From contig SAKE01000016.1 in NCBI GenBank assembly GCA_004017275.1, positions 78,230 to 142,229 of the forward strand: DNA of 64,000 bases, written 5' to 3'. Positions 16,445 through 25,890 of this stretch are shown piece after piece. This DNA comes from Mesorhizobium sp. (GTDB taxonomy: Bacteria; Pseudomonadota; Alphaproteobacteria; Rhizobiales; Rhizobiaceae). Position numbers and translations under genes: made by a program. Position 1 is the first letter of the stretch. Each line of letters begins with the position of its first letter. The notes beneath the pieces were generated by a model. It saw nothing but the letters and a program-made list of their open reading frames with translations, ran no database searches and had not been told where the DNA came from.

Positions 16445-16768
16445 TCAACCGAGATACCGTGAAACGCGGGCCTCCAGAAGGCGAATCAGCGCCGGATCCA
16501 TGAATTCATAGTCGTCGGGGATGTCGAGGCAGATGACACGTGCCCGCTTCAGGCTCGCCTTGAATTTCTTTTGCAGCTTGGTGCGATGCGCTTTTTCCAT
16601 GACGAAGATGATGTCGGCCCAGGCGACCAGCTCACGCGTGAGCGGCGTATCCGCATCGTGGTTGGTTCCCGCCGACGCGACCTCGATATCCCGGCGCTTG
16701 GAAAACACCTGCTCGGCGGTCGGGCTGCGCAAGCGGTTCTGGCTGCAGACGAAGAGGATGTTCTTCAA
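16445..16768 (-). CDS. Low-molecular-weight protein tyrosine phosphatase-like protein
   Basis: 107 residues. The N-terminal loop VCSQNRLRSPTAE carries CX5R (C8, R14) with a following serine, the catalytic phosphate loop of this fold. A WADIIFVMEKAHRTKLQ segment and DIPDDYEFMDP, with the likely general-acid aspartate, follow. It is shorter than standard LMW-PTPs (about 150) but matches the short bacterial family. Likely cytosolic. Substrate unknown. Confidence 0.88.
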   Translation of the reverse strand: MKNILFVCSQNRLRSPTAEQVFSKRRDIEVASAGTNHDADTPLTRELVAWADIIFVMEKAHRTKLQKKFKASLKRARVICLDIPDDYEFMDPALIRLLEARVSRYLG

Positions 16769-16833
16769 CAGCTTTGACCCTTGGCTTGGCTATTGCTCCA
16801 GTCGAAAACCAAATCGTGCTCTGTCGAAGGCAA

Positions 16834-17157
16834 TTACTCCTCCCATATTTCGCGTAAAGTTTTGGTTAGAGGAATGTACTGATCCATAGTAAGTCCATAT
16901 AGCTCGAATTCTATCGAATCGTCCTTGACGATCGCCCTAAGCCTGATCCCTATGTAGGTTATAAAGCTGGTTATAACGCTAAATTCGCTAAGGTTGCTTA
17001 TCTTTCTCCTAGCCAGGACTTTTCCATTTTTGATGAAAACCCCCTCTGCCTCGTAGAAATCTTCCTGTTCCGCTGGTCTGGAGATCTCGCCTAGTCCAAA
17101 CTCGAACACATCATCCGTGTTCAATGTCCGCAGCGTCTCGTGGAATAGGAATTTCAT
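16834..17157 (-). CDS. Hypothetical protein in AT-richer DNA
   Basis: 107 residues (MKFLFHETLRTLNTDDVFEFGLGE) with mixed alpha/beta character and no recognised motif. The DNA is visibly AT-richer than both flanks and uses codons rare elsewhere in the window (ATA, TTA, AGA). No convincing ribosome site is seen. It sits between the phosphatase gene and hemW. The composition suggests acquired DNA, and the function is unknown. Confidence 0.6.
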   Translation of the reverse strand: MKFLFHETLRTLNTDDVFEFGLGEISRPAEQEDFYEAEGVFIKNGKVLARRKISNLSEFSVITSFITYIGIRLRAIVKDDSIEFELYGLTMDQYIPLTKTLREIWEE

Positions 17158-17271
17158 CGAGGACCCATATTAGAATGCGGCGCGACGCGCCTTCAGCCGA
17201 GCAAGCCGAACAATAGCATCCTTGCTCCAGTCGACAAATTGTCCACCACAGTCCAGCCAATTGGCCTGGGC

Positions 17272-18435
17272 CTACCGCGCCAGGTCCGCCACCACGGCGT
17301 CGAGCACGATCATGCCGGCCGGCGTGGCGCGAAGCCGGGCATTGCCGATCGGCGCCACCAGGCCCTCGCCCTGCAGCATCGACAGCCGCGCGCTCGACAG
17401 GCCGCGTCCGGAGAACGCCTCGTATCGGGCGAGGTCGATGCCTTCGGCCAGCCGCAGACCCATCAGCAGGAACTCGTCGGCCTCTTCCGAACGCGTCAGG
17501 ATCTCGCCGCCGGTGACACCATGGCCCTTGGCCTCGACCAGATTGGCCCAGGTTTCCGGCATCCGCTCGGCGATCGTGACCGTGCGGCGGCCGTTCTCGA
17601 CGAAGCGGCCGTGCGCGCCTGGGCCAACGCCGACATATTCGCCATAGCGCCAGTAGGTCAGATTGTGCCGGCTTTCGGCGCCTGGCCGGGCGTGGTTGGA
17701 AATCTCGTAAGCCGGCAAACCATGCGCCGATGTGATCTCCTGCGTCAGCGCATAGAGGTCGGCGGCGTGGTCGTTGTCGGGAATGATGAATTTCTTCGCC
17801 GCATGCAAAGCGTGGAAGGGCGTGCCTTCCTCGATGGTCAGCTGGTAGAGCGACAAATGGTCGGCGGCGTGGCCGATCGCCTGTTCGAGCTCCGATGCCC
17901 AAGCCTCCGGCGTCTGGCCGGGCCGCGCATAGATCAGGTCGAAAGACAACCTTGGAAAGATTTCTCGCGCGAGCCCGATGGCGTGCAGCGCCTCCTCGAC
18001 ATTGTGCAGCCGGCCGAGGAAGCGCAAATCCTTGTCGTTCAGCGCCTGCACGCCGAGCGAGACGCGATTGACGCCGGCCGTCCTGTAGCCGCGAAAGCGT
18101 TCGGCCTCGACCGAGGACGGATTGGCCTCAAGCGTCACCTCGATGCCGTCAGGAACGGTCCAGTTCTTCGCCACGGCGTCCAGAACCCTGGCCACGGTTT
18201 CCGGCTTCATCAGCGACGGCGTGCCGCCGCCGAGGAAAATGCTTGTCACCTCGCGCGGCCCGGTTCGCTCGCGCATCGTCGCCAGCTCGGCCTCGAAGGC
18301 TCTGGCGAAGCGGTCCTGGTCGACTGGCTGGTGGCGGACATGGCTGTTGAAGTCGCAATAGGGGCATTTGGCCGCACAGAACGGCCAATGGACATAGACG
18401 CCGAAGCCGGGCGCCCGGTCGAGCAGCATACTCAT
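17272..18435 (-). CDS. hemW: Heme chaperone, radical-SAM HemW
   Basis: 387 residues. It is a radical SAM family protein related to oxygen-independent coproporphyrinogen oxidase, thought to bind and hand over heme. The CxxxCxxC cluster motif is at C20, C24, C27 (PFCAAKCPYCDFN). GGGTPS, VSLGVQ and GVGPGAHG follow. The N-terminus lacks the extra cysteine of HemN, which supports the HemW assignment. Its ATG overlaps the rdgB stop (ATGA), so it is the last gene of rph-VOC-rdgB-hemW. Confidence 0.93.
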   Translation of the reverse strand: MSMLLDRAPGFGVYVHWPFCAAKCPYCDFNSHVRHQPVDQDRFARAFEAELATMRERTGPREVTSIFLGGGTPSLMKPETVARVLDAVAKNWTVPDGIEVTLEANPSSVEAERFRGYRTAGVNRVSLGVQALNDKDLRFLGRLHNVEEALHAIGLAREIFPRLSFDLIYARPGQTPEAWASELEQAIGHAADHLSLYQLTIEEGTPFHALHAAKKFIIPDNDHAADLYALTQEITSAHGLPAYEISNHARPGAESRHNLTYWRYGEYVGVGPGAHGRFVENGRRTVTIAERMPETWANLVEAKGHGVTGGEILTRSEEADEFLLMGLRLAEGIDLARYEAFSGRGLSSARLSMLQGEGLVAPIGNARLRATPAGMIVLDAVVADLAR

Positions 18436-19079
18436 GCCGAGCCCAATCGCGCTTTGGCGAATTTCTGGAAAGCGCGGGCGCGGTGCGACAGCGCTGTCGG
18501 CTGGCCGGGCTTCCAGCCGTGTTTTTCCTCAGCGCTCATCTCGCCAAAGGTCTTGCCGAAACCATCGGGCAAAAACACCGGATCGTAGCCGAAGCCGAGC
18601 TCGCCGCGCGGCGGCCAGACCAGCGTGCCCTCTGCCTCGCCGCGATAATATTCGGCCTCGCCGTCGGGAAACGCCAGGCAGATGACGGCGACGAAGCGTC
18701 CCTTGCGCTGCTCCGGCAAGGCGGCGCCGACTTCCTGCAGCGCCACTTCGGTGCGTTGCATGGCCATGCCGAAGTCACGCGAACCGTCCGGGGTTTCGGC
18801 CCAGTTGGCGGTGTAGACGCCGGGCGCACCGTCAAGTGCGTCGACGCACAGGCCGGAATCGTCCGACAGCGCCGGCAGGCCGGTCGCCTTGGCGGCGGCC
18901 AGCGCCTTGATGTAGGCGTTTTCCTCGAAGGTGGTGCCGGTCTCGTCAGGCTCCGGCAGGCCAAACTCCTTGGCCGACTTCGCTTCGAAGCCGAAGGGTC
19001 CCATCAGGTCGGCGAATTCGCGCAGCTTGCCTTCATTGTGGCTGGCGACGACGATCTTCTTGCCATCGAGAGAATGCAT
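18432..19079 (-). CDS. rdgB: XTP/dITP pyrophosphatase
   Basis: 215 residues from ATG 19079. It removes non-canonical purine nucleotides (XTP, dITP) from the pool. The substrate loop VASHNEGKLREF is at the N-terminus, and TTFEENAYIKA, DDSGLCVDAL and SHRARAFQK are family motifs. The start shares one base with the VOC stop (TGATG). The gene order next to rph and hemW is the common alphaproteobacterial one. Confidence 0.95.
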   Translation of the reverse strand: MHSLDGKKIVVASHNEGKLREFADLMGPFGFEAKSAKEFGLPEPDETGTTFEENAYIKALAAAKATGLPALSDDSGLCVDALDGAPGVYTANWAETPDGSRDFGMAMQRTEVALQEVGAALPEQRKGRFVAVICLAFPDGEAEYYRGEAEGTLVWPPRGELGFGYDPVFLPDGFGKTFGEMSAEEKHGWKPGQPTALSHRARAFQKFAKARLGSA

Positions 19080-19504
19080 CAAAGGCCCCAGATTCGTGGC
19101 TCGGCGAATTCGATCGAATTGCCCGAGGGGTCGCGTATATAGATCGAACGGCCGCCCTGCGGCCATTCGAATTCGCTCTCGATGGCGATGTTTTTCGTCT
19201 CGAGGTGGGCTTTCCAGCCGGCGATTTCATCGGCGGTCGCCGCAAAGCAGAGATGGCCTTGGCCGACCGCACCGTGCGGCGGCACTTTCAGCTTTGCATC
19301 AGGCGCCGGCGGCACTTTCGTCGCCTCGGCGTTGAAGACGAGCAGCACGCCGGGTCCGCAGCGGAAGAAGAGGTGGCGGCCATCGACCTTGCCGAGGAGG
19401 GCGAGGCCGAGGACACCGGTGTAGAAGGTTTCGGCAGCGGGCAGGTCGGTGGCGTAGAGGGCGGATTCAAGGATGGCGGAGGGCGTCACGCTCAAGCTCG
19501 GCAT
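19079..19504 (-). CDS. VOC (glyoxalase-like) family protein
   Basis: 141 residues with two beta-alpha-beta-beta-beta modules. The first reads LESALYATDLPAAETFYTGVLGL, and the second carries GHLCFAATADEIAGW and IRDPSGNSIEFAEP. The final glutamate in IEF is the usual metal ligand. It may be a metal-dependent lyase or dioxygenase of small metabolites, substrate unknown. It is 7 bases after rph and coupled to rdgB, so it is embedded in a nucleotide/RNA operon, with no evident functional link. Confidence 0.88.
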   Translation of the reverse strand: MPSLSVTPSAILESALYATDLPAAETFYTGVLGLALLGKVDGRHLFFRCGPGVLLVFNAEATKVPPAPDAKLKVPPHGAVGQGHLCFAATADEIAGWKAHLETKNIAIESEFEWPQGGRSIYIRDPSGNSIEFAEPRIWGL

Positions 19505-19511
19505 TTGAAAA

Positions 19512-20228
19512 CTACGCCACCGCCATCTGTTGCAAACTCACCAGGCGCTGGATGCCTTTCTTGGCCAGGCCCATCAAGTCCGCGAACTGCCCTTCGGAGA
19601 AAGGCTCGCCTTCGGCGGTGCCCTGTATCTCGACGATGCCGCCCTTGCCGGTCATGACGAAATTGGCGTCGGTACCGGCCGAAGAATCCTCGATGTAGTC
19701 GAGGTCGATGACCGGCTGGCCGTCATGGATGCCGCAGGAGATCGCCGCGACGTGGTCCTTCAGCACCTTGGCGACACTGGCCATCTGGCGCGCTTCCATC
19801 CAGCGCAGGCAGTCGTAGAGCGCCACCCAGCCGCCGGTGATCGAGGCGGTGCGGGTGCCGCCATCGGCCTGGATGACGTCGCAGTCGACGGTGATCTGCT
19901 GCTCGCCCAGCGCCTGCAAATCGACCACCGCGCGCAAGGAACGGCCGATCAGCCGCTGGATTTCCAGCGTGCGGCCGCCCTGCTTGCCGGCGGAGGCTTC
20001 GCGGCGCATGCGCTCACCGGTCGAGCGCGGCAACATGCCGTATTCGGCCGTCACCCAGCCCTTGCCGGAATTGCGCATCCAGCCCGGGACTTTTTCCTCA
20101 AGGCTGGCCGTGCACAGGACATGCGTATCGCCGAACTTCACCAGGCAGGAGCCTTCGGCATGCTTGGAGACGCCACGCTCGAAGGAGATGGCGCGCATTT
20201 CGTCGAATTGGCGTTTGGAGGGGCGCAT
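19512..20228 (-). CDS. rph: Ribonuclease PH
   Basis: 238 residues from ATG 20228 (MRPSKRQFDEMR). It trims the 3' ends of tRNA precursors by phosphorolysis. The motifs EGSCLVKFGDTHVLCTAS, GWVTAEYGMLPRSTGERMRRE and the phosphate-binding RTLEIQRLIGRSLRA are complete. IEIQGTAEG-like VEIQGTAEGEPFSE marks the C-terminal half. It opens the operon rph-VOC-rdgB-hemW and is divergent from hrcA across 203 bases. Confidence 0.96.
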   Translation of the reverse strand: MRPSKRQFDEMRAISFERGVSKHAEGSCLVKFGDTHVLCTASLEEKVPGWMRNSGKGWVTAEYGMLPRSTGERMRREASAGKQGGRTLEIQRLIGRSLRAVVDLQALGEQQITVDCDVIQADGGTRTASITGGWVALYDCLRWMEARQMASVAKVLKDHVAAISCGIHDGQPVIDLDYIEDSSAGTDANFVMTGKGGIVEIQGTAEGEPFSEGQFADLMGLAKKGIQRLVSLQQMAVA

Positions 20229-20320
20229 TCGGCCTGCTTTCTTGTCATTTTTCGGAATCGTGGCCGGCTTGTAGCCCCACCAAGCCGATGGCGCAAAGGA
20301 AAATGGCCCGACCACACCGG

Positions 20321-20360
20321 GTGATCTGATACAGACACCTTAGTGATCTGACACAGACAC
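20321..20360. promoter_or_regulatory. Direct repeat, 22-bp period, between rph and hrcA
   Basis: GTGATCTGATACAGACAC (20321-20338) and GTGATCTGACACAGACAC (20343-20360) differ at one base, and their starts are 22 bases apart, close to two helix turns. They lie in the divergent rph/hrcA promoter space, about 70 bases before the hrcA ATG. The spacing suits side-by-side binding of a regulator. No CIRCE-type TTAGCACTC-N9-GAGTGCTAA site is seen here. Confidence 0.5.
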
Positions 20361-20431
20361 GTCTCATATAGACGCCGGGTTGCGCGGGCACGGTGTAAGT
20401 CTATATCCTTGGGCCGGAGGTTTTTGGCCGT

Positions 20432-21514
20432 ATGACCAAGGCAGTCGATCCCGCTTCGCAGTTGCCCGCTCGTCAATCGCTGGACATGCGCTCGCGCGAC
20501 ATTTTTCGGCGCATCGTCGATTCCTATCTCAGGGACGGCGAACCCGTGGGCTCACGCAGCCTGTCGCGCATCCTGCCGTCCTCGCTGTCGCCGGCGACCA
20601 TCCGCAATGTGATGAGCGATCTCGAGCATCTCGGCCTGATCTACGCGCCGCACATTTCGGCCGGCCGGCTGCCGACGCAGGCCGGCCTGCGTTTCTTCGT
20701 CGATGCCTTCATGGAGCTTGGCGACCTTTCCGACGAGGAGCGCCGCGCCATCGAGGCACAGGTGCGGGCGTCGGGCTCGGGCGCGACGCTGGAACATATG
20801 CTGACCGAGGCCAGCCAGATGCTGTCGGGCATGTCGCGCGGCGCCGGCCTGGTGCTGGCGGCCAAGAACGAGGTGGCGCTGAAGCACATCGAATTCATCC
20901 AGCTCGAGCCAACCAAGGCGCTGGCGGTGCTGGTGTCGCAAAATGGCGACGTCGAAAACCGCGTCGTCGAGCTGCCCGCTGGCATCACCGTCTCGCAACT
21001 GCACGAGGCCTCGAACTTCCTCAATGCCCATATACGCGGCCGCACCCTGGCCGAGGCGCGGATCGAGATCGCCCGCATCAAGGAAGAGACCAGGGCCGCG
21101 CTCGACACGCTGTCGCAGGACCTGGTCGAGAAGGGGCTGGCGGTGTGGGCCGGCGCCGACAGCGGCCTGCCGGCGCGGCTCATCGTGCGCGGCCGCGCCA
21201 ATCTGCTTGAAAACGTCACCGCGCAGGCCGACATCGAGCTGCTGCGCCATCTGTTCGAGGACATGGAGACGCAGGACGGGCTGATCCAGTTGCTCGATCT
21301 CGCCGAACAGGGCTCGGGCGTGCGCATCTTCATCGGCTCGGAAAACAAGCTGTTTTCGCTGTCGGGCTCGTCGCTGGTGGTGGCGCCGTATCGCGACAAG
21401 GACGCCCGCGTCGTCGGCGCGCTCGGCGTCATCGGCCCGACCCGCCTCAACTATGCCCGTATCGTGCCGATGGTCGACTATACGGCGCAGCTGATTTCCC
21501 GCATGCTCCGTTGA
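20432..21514 (+). CDS. hrcA: Heat-inducible transcription repressor HrcA
   Basis: 360 residues. It represses chaperone genes by binding CIRCE operators and is itself kept folded by GroEL. The N-terminal winged helix reads RDIFRRIVDSYLRDGEPVGSRSLSR and SPATIRNVMSDLEHLGLI. GAF-like central parts follow, and the C-terminal VIGPTRLNYARIVPMVDY signature is present. It is followed after 24 bases by a small coiled-coil gene, not by grpE as in many relatives. Confidence 0.96.
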   Translation: MTKAVDPASQLPARQSLDMRSRDIFRRIVDSYLRDGEPVGSRSLSRILPSSLSPATIRNVMSDLEHLGLIYAPHISAGRLPTQAGLRFFVDAFMELGDLSDEERRAIEAQVRASGSGATLEHMLTEASQMLSGMSRGAGLVLAAKNEVALKHIEFIQLEPTKALAVLVSQNGDVENRVVELPAGITVSQLHEASNFLNAHIRGRTLAEARIEIARIKEETRAALDTLSQDLVEKGLAVWAGADSGLPARLIVRGRANLLENVTAQADIELLRHLFEDMETQDGLIQLLDLAEQGSGVRIFIGSENKLFSLSGSSLVVAPYRDKDARVVGALGVIGPTRLNYARIVPMVDYTAQLISRMLR

Positions 21515-21538
21515 GTTGATCTAACCGAGGAGACGACG

Positions 21539-21736
21539 ATGGCGCTCGAAGAATTCAAGGCCCGGATCAGCCTGCTGCTCGAGGAGATGGTCAACCAGCC
21601 GGAAGACCAGCACGAAATCCAGGAGCAGTTGCGCGAGAAATTGCGGGAAATGCGCGCCATGGGCCTGCCGCTGCCGGCCGATCTCGTCGAGCTGGAAAAA
21701 CGCCTCGACGACGATTTCTACGCCGCCGGAACCTGA
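21539..21736 (+). CDS. Small acidic coiled-coil protein downstream of hrcA
   Basis: 65 residues, nearly all helical heptad-like sequence (ISLLLEEMVNQPEDQHEIQEQLREKLREMR), then MGLPLPADLVELEKRLDDDF. GAGGAGACG precedes the ATG. It is not GrpE: length and motifs do not fit. Placement 24 bases after hrcA suggests co-transcription. Role unknown. Confidence 0.75.
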   Translation: MALEEFKARISLLLEEMVNQPEDQHEIQEQLREKLREMRAMGLPLPADLVELEKRLDDDFYAAGT

Positions 21737-21835
21737 GCCCGGAAAACGGAAGCTTGCTTCATCTCATCGTGTGCCGTGGAACGATCGGCGAAACCGCCCG
21801 TTCCTCTCTCCACGGCCATATATGGGAGGGTAGGG

Positions 21836-23188
21836 ATGATCCGTTTCGCCGAACTGGCTATTTCCGCCACCCTGCTTGTCACCACTACGGCATTCGCCCA
21901 GCAGGCGGACAAGCCGGTGCTGAAAGGCGCGGCCGCTTTTGGCGACTGGCGAGCTGACAAGCCCGGCGTGCGCCGCCTGATCGGGCCGAACGATCTGCCA
22001 AAGCCCTATGTCACCAAATCCGTCTCGAACAGCGCCGGCCTCGCCGAAAGGCCGGCGGACGCCGAGCCGAAACTGCCGCCGGGCTTTTCGGCCGAGCTGA
22101 TCGCGTCGGGCATCGACAATCCGCGCGTCGTGCGCGTGGCGCCGAATGGCGACCTGTTCGTCGCCGACAGCGACGCCAACCAAGTTCGCATTTATCGGCT
22201 GGCCGAGGGCAGCGCGAAGCCGGCTGAGGACGGCATCTTTGCCGGCAATCTCAACCAGCCCTATGGCGTTGCCTTCTATCCGCCGGGCGACGACCCGCAG
22301 TGGGTCTATGTCGCCAACAGCGACAGCATCGTGCGCTTTGCCTACGGCAATGGCGACCTGAAGGCATCCAGCGAGGCTGAGACCATCGTCGGCAACATCC
22401 CTGCCAGTCATCACTGGACGCGCGACATCGCTTTCTCGCCGGACGGCAAGACGCTCTATCTGTCTGTGGGCTCGGGATCGAACGTTGCCGAAGGTATGGG
22501 CAAGGAGCCGAAAGGCGGCCTCGACGCCTGGGCGAAGTCGCAGCCGCTCGGGGCCGCATGGGGCTCGGAGGATGGCCGCGCCGCTGTGCTGGCCTTCGAT
22601 CCCAGTGGCAAGAACGGACGCATTGTCGCCACCGGCCTGCGCAACTGTTCCGGCATGACCGTGCAGCCTGCAACGGGCGCACTGTGGTGCGTCGTCAACG
22701 AACGCGATGCGCTTGGCGACAATGTGCCGCCCGAATACGCGGCTGCGGTCAAGGACGGCGCCTTCTATGGCTGGCCCTGGTACTATATCGGCAACAACGA
22801 GGATCCGCGCCACAAGGGCGAACGCCCCGATCTTGCCGGCAGGGCGACCATTCCTGATGTGCTGATGCAGGCGCATTCGTCGCCGCTCAACATCGCCTTC
22901 TACGAAGGGACAACCTTTCCGGCCGAATACAAGGGCGACGCCTTCGTCGCGCTGCACGGTTCATGGAACCGCGGCAACAGGACCGGATACAAGGTGGTGA
23001 GATTGCTGTTCAGGGACGGCAAGCCGACCGGGGAATATGAGGATTTCATCACCGGCTTCGTCGTCTCCAACGGCGAGGTCTGGGGCCGGCCGGTGGGCGT
23101 GGCGGTAGCCAAGGACGGTGCTCTGATCGTGACCGAGGATGGCAACGGCACCATCTGGCGCGTCACCCATGGCGACGGTCGCTCCTGA
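21836..23188 (+). CDS. PQQ-dependent sugar dehydrogenase-like secreted beta-propeller
   Basis: 450 residues from ATG 21836, with GGGAGGG before it. The signal peptide is residues 1-21 (ATLLVTTTAFA-QQ). The rest matches the soluble glucose/sorbosone dehydrogenase propeller: LPPGFSAELIASGIDNPRVVRVAPNGDLFVADS, HHWTRDIAFSPDGKTLYLSVGSGSN, NCSGMTVQPATGALWCVVNERD, and HGSWNRGNRTGYKVVRL. No heme CxxCH motif is present, so electrons would pass to a separate acceptor. Likely periplasmic oxidation of a sugar or sugar alcohol, with the exact substrate unclear. Confidence 0.88.
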   Translation: MIRFAELAISATLLVTTTAFAQQADKPVLKGAAAFGDWRADKPGVRRLIGPNDLPKPYVTKSVSNSAGLAERPADAEPKLPPGFSAELIASGIDNPRVVRVAPNGDLFVADSDANQVRIYRLAEGSAKPAEDGIFAGNLNQPYGVAFYPPGDDPQWVYVANSDSIVRFAYGNGDLKASSEAETIVGNIPASHHWTRDIAFSPDGKTLYLSVGSGSNVAEGMGKEPKGGLDAWAKSQPLGAAWGSEDGRAAVLAFDPSGKNGRIVATGLRNCSGMTVQPATGALWCVVNERDALGDNVPPEYAAAVKDGAFYGWPWYYIGNNEDPRHKGERPDLAGRATIPDVLMQAHSSPLNIAFYEGTTFPAEYKGDAFVALHGSWNRGNRTGYKVVRLLFRDGKPTGEYEDFITGFVVSNGEVWGRPVGVAVAKDGALIVTEDGNGTIWRVTHGDGRS

Positions 23189-23303
23189 CCACAAATCCGC
23201 GCGCCGACGTGGTGTAATCGAATTTCGGCTTCAGGGAGTTTGCGGCCAGGCGGCTTTGTGCGAATAGGACATTGTCACAACAGCGTAGCGCAAGGCCGCA
23301 ACC

Positions 23304-23921
23304 ATGACCCTTACCGGATTCCTCGCCTACAGTGCCGCCCTCGGCATCGCTGCCGCCATTCCTGGTCCCGGCGTCACCGCGCTGGTCGCGCGTGCGCTCG
23401 GCTCCGGCTTCCGCTCGTCGCTGGCGATGTCGTTTGGCCTGATGGTTGGCGATCTCACCTATCTGACCGCCGTGGTGCTCGGCCTCGCCTTCGTGGCGCA
23501 GAGTTTCGGCATGGTTTTCCTCGCCATCAAATGGCTCGGCGTCGCTTATCTCGCCTTCCTCGGCTGGCGCTTCTGGAACAGCGGCATCACGCCCGAGACT
23601 GTCGAGGCGAGGAAAGGCAAAGGCGGGCTGCTGTCGAGCTTCGTCGCCGGCCTCACCGTTACGCTCGGCAATCCGAAGACGATGATCTTCTATCTCGCGA
23701 TCACGCCGACCATCGTCGACCTGAAGACCATCACGCTGGCCGATTACGGCATTCTCGTCGCGCTGACGGTGGTCGTGCTGTTGGTGGTGCTGGTGCCGTA
23801 TCTGGCGCTTGCTGCCAAGGCGCGCTGGTTCCTGAGATCGCCGCGCGCGCTCAAGGCGTTGAACCGCACGGCCGCAGGCTTCATGGTCGGCGCTGCCGCA
23901 GCGATTGCCGCCCGCCAATAG
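23304..23921 (+). CDS. LysE/RhtB-family amino acid exporter
   Basis: 205 residues with about six membrane helices. The N-terminal AAAIPGPGVTALVARALGSGFRS and central GLTVTLGNPKTMIFYLA are the signature stretches of this family. It exports amino acids or related metabolites across the inner membrane. The exact substrate cannot be told. It is followed by a stem-loop at 23935-23973. Confidence 0.9.
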   Translation: MTLTGFLAYSAALGIAAAIPGPGVTALVARALGSGFRSSLAMSFGLMVGDLTYLTAVVLGLAFVAQSFGMVFLAIKWLGVAYLAFLGWRFWNSGITPETVEARKGKGGLLSSFVAGLTVTLGNPKTMIFYLAITPTIVDLKTITLADYGILVALTVVVLLVVLVPYLALAAKARWFLRSPRALKALNRTAAGFMVGAAAAIAARQ

Positions 23922-23934
23922 AGGGCTTTCAGCC

Positions 23935-23973
23935 AAAGCATTTCGCAAACAGGCCTTTGCGGGAAATGCTTTT
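23935..23973 (+). terminator. Stem-loop after the LysE gene
   Basis: AAAGCATTTC plus GCAAA pair with TTTGC plus GAAATGCTTT around a CAGGCC loop, with a small GG bulge. It starts 14 bases after the LysE stop and is followed by TTTTCC. A terminator role is likely but the T run is short. It is alternatively a dispersed repeat. Confidence 0.6.
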
Positions 23974-24093
23974 CCGAGACGGCACTGTTTTAGACACAGG
24001 TCCCCCTCGGATATTTTCAGCCGACAGTCTATCTTGCGCGGCCGAAGGTCCTATCTTGCGGACCACCTGCCTGAAATTCTGGGAGCGAAACCA

Positions 24094-25071
<978 letters not shown>

Positions 25072-25242
25072 TTCCGCGTTATTCTCGAGAATAGAAACGC
25101 CGAGATCTTTCGCACCGTCCGGCCAACGCCGCAATCTGGCTCGCTTGAAAAACCGCCCGTGGCGTCTGCCGCCGGCTTGAGCAGTGCCCTGGTTCCGTGC
25201 ATATCGCTCCTGGCCCGCCTGCATGGGCCGGGGGAGGATTTC

Positions 25243-25869
25243 ATGTACAAGCTCTACACCCGTCCGGGCAGCGGCGGCTTCGTCGTCGAGGCGGCACTGG
25301 CGCTGGCGAATGCGCCGTTCGAGCAGATCGACGTGCCGAAAACCGACCGGCCCGATCCGGCCTTCCTCGACATCAGTCCGATGAACCAGGTTCCGGTGCT
25401 GACCTTGCCGGATGGAAGCTCTATGACCGAATCGGCGGCGATCTGCATCCTGCTTGCCGAGCGTCACCCCAATGCCGGCCTCGCACCGGCTGTCAACGCA
25501 CCCGCCCGCGCCGACTTCCTGCGCTGGATGGCCTTCATGTCGTCCGTGCTCTATCCGGCGGTGCTGCGTTTCTACTACGCATACCGCTACACGGCCGATC
25601 CCGACGGCACCAAGGCGGTCAAGCAGGCAGCCGTCGCCGAGATGGATCGCGGCTTTGCTGTTCTTGATGCCGCTCTCCAAGGCCGTGACTGGCTGGTCGG
25701 CGACCAACTGTCGCTGGCCGATATCTATCTCGTCATGCTGGTGGCCTGGCATCCCAACGTCGACAGCGCGCGGACGGCATGGCCGAACATTGAACGCGTG
25801 TGGGCGCGGCTACGTGACCACCCGTTGATGAAGACGCTCAACACATCGCATGAGATGTGGCCAGGCTGA
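25243..25869 (+). CDS. Glutathione S-transferase family protein
   Basis: 208 residues from ATG 25243, preceded by GGGGGAGGA. The thioredoxin-like N-domain starts MYKLYTRPGSGGFVVEAALALA, with NQVPVLTLPDG carrying the cis-proline and MTESAAICILLAER the glutathione contact. The helical C-domain ends in LADIYLVMLVAWHPNVDSARTAWPNI. Likely cytosolic, substrate unknown. It follows cysK on the same strand after 171 bases that hold no other gene. Confidence 0.9.
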   Translation: MYKLYTRPGSGGFVVEAALALANAPFEQIDVPKTDRPDPAFLDISPMNQVPVLTLPDGSSMTESAAICILLAERHPNAGLAPAVNAPARADFLRWMAFMSSVLYPAVLRFYYAYRYTADPDGTKAVKQAAVAEMDRGFAVLDAALQGRDWLVGDQLSLADIYLVMLVAWHPNVDSARTAWPNIERVWARLRDHPLMKTLNTSHEMWPG

Positions 25870-25890
25870 ACGGCCGGCCGATGGCGAGGT

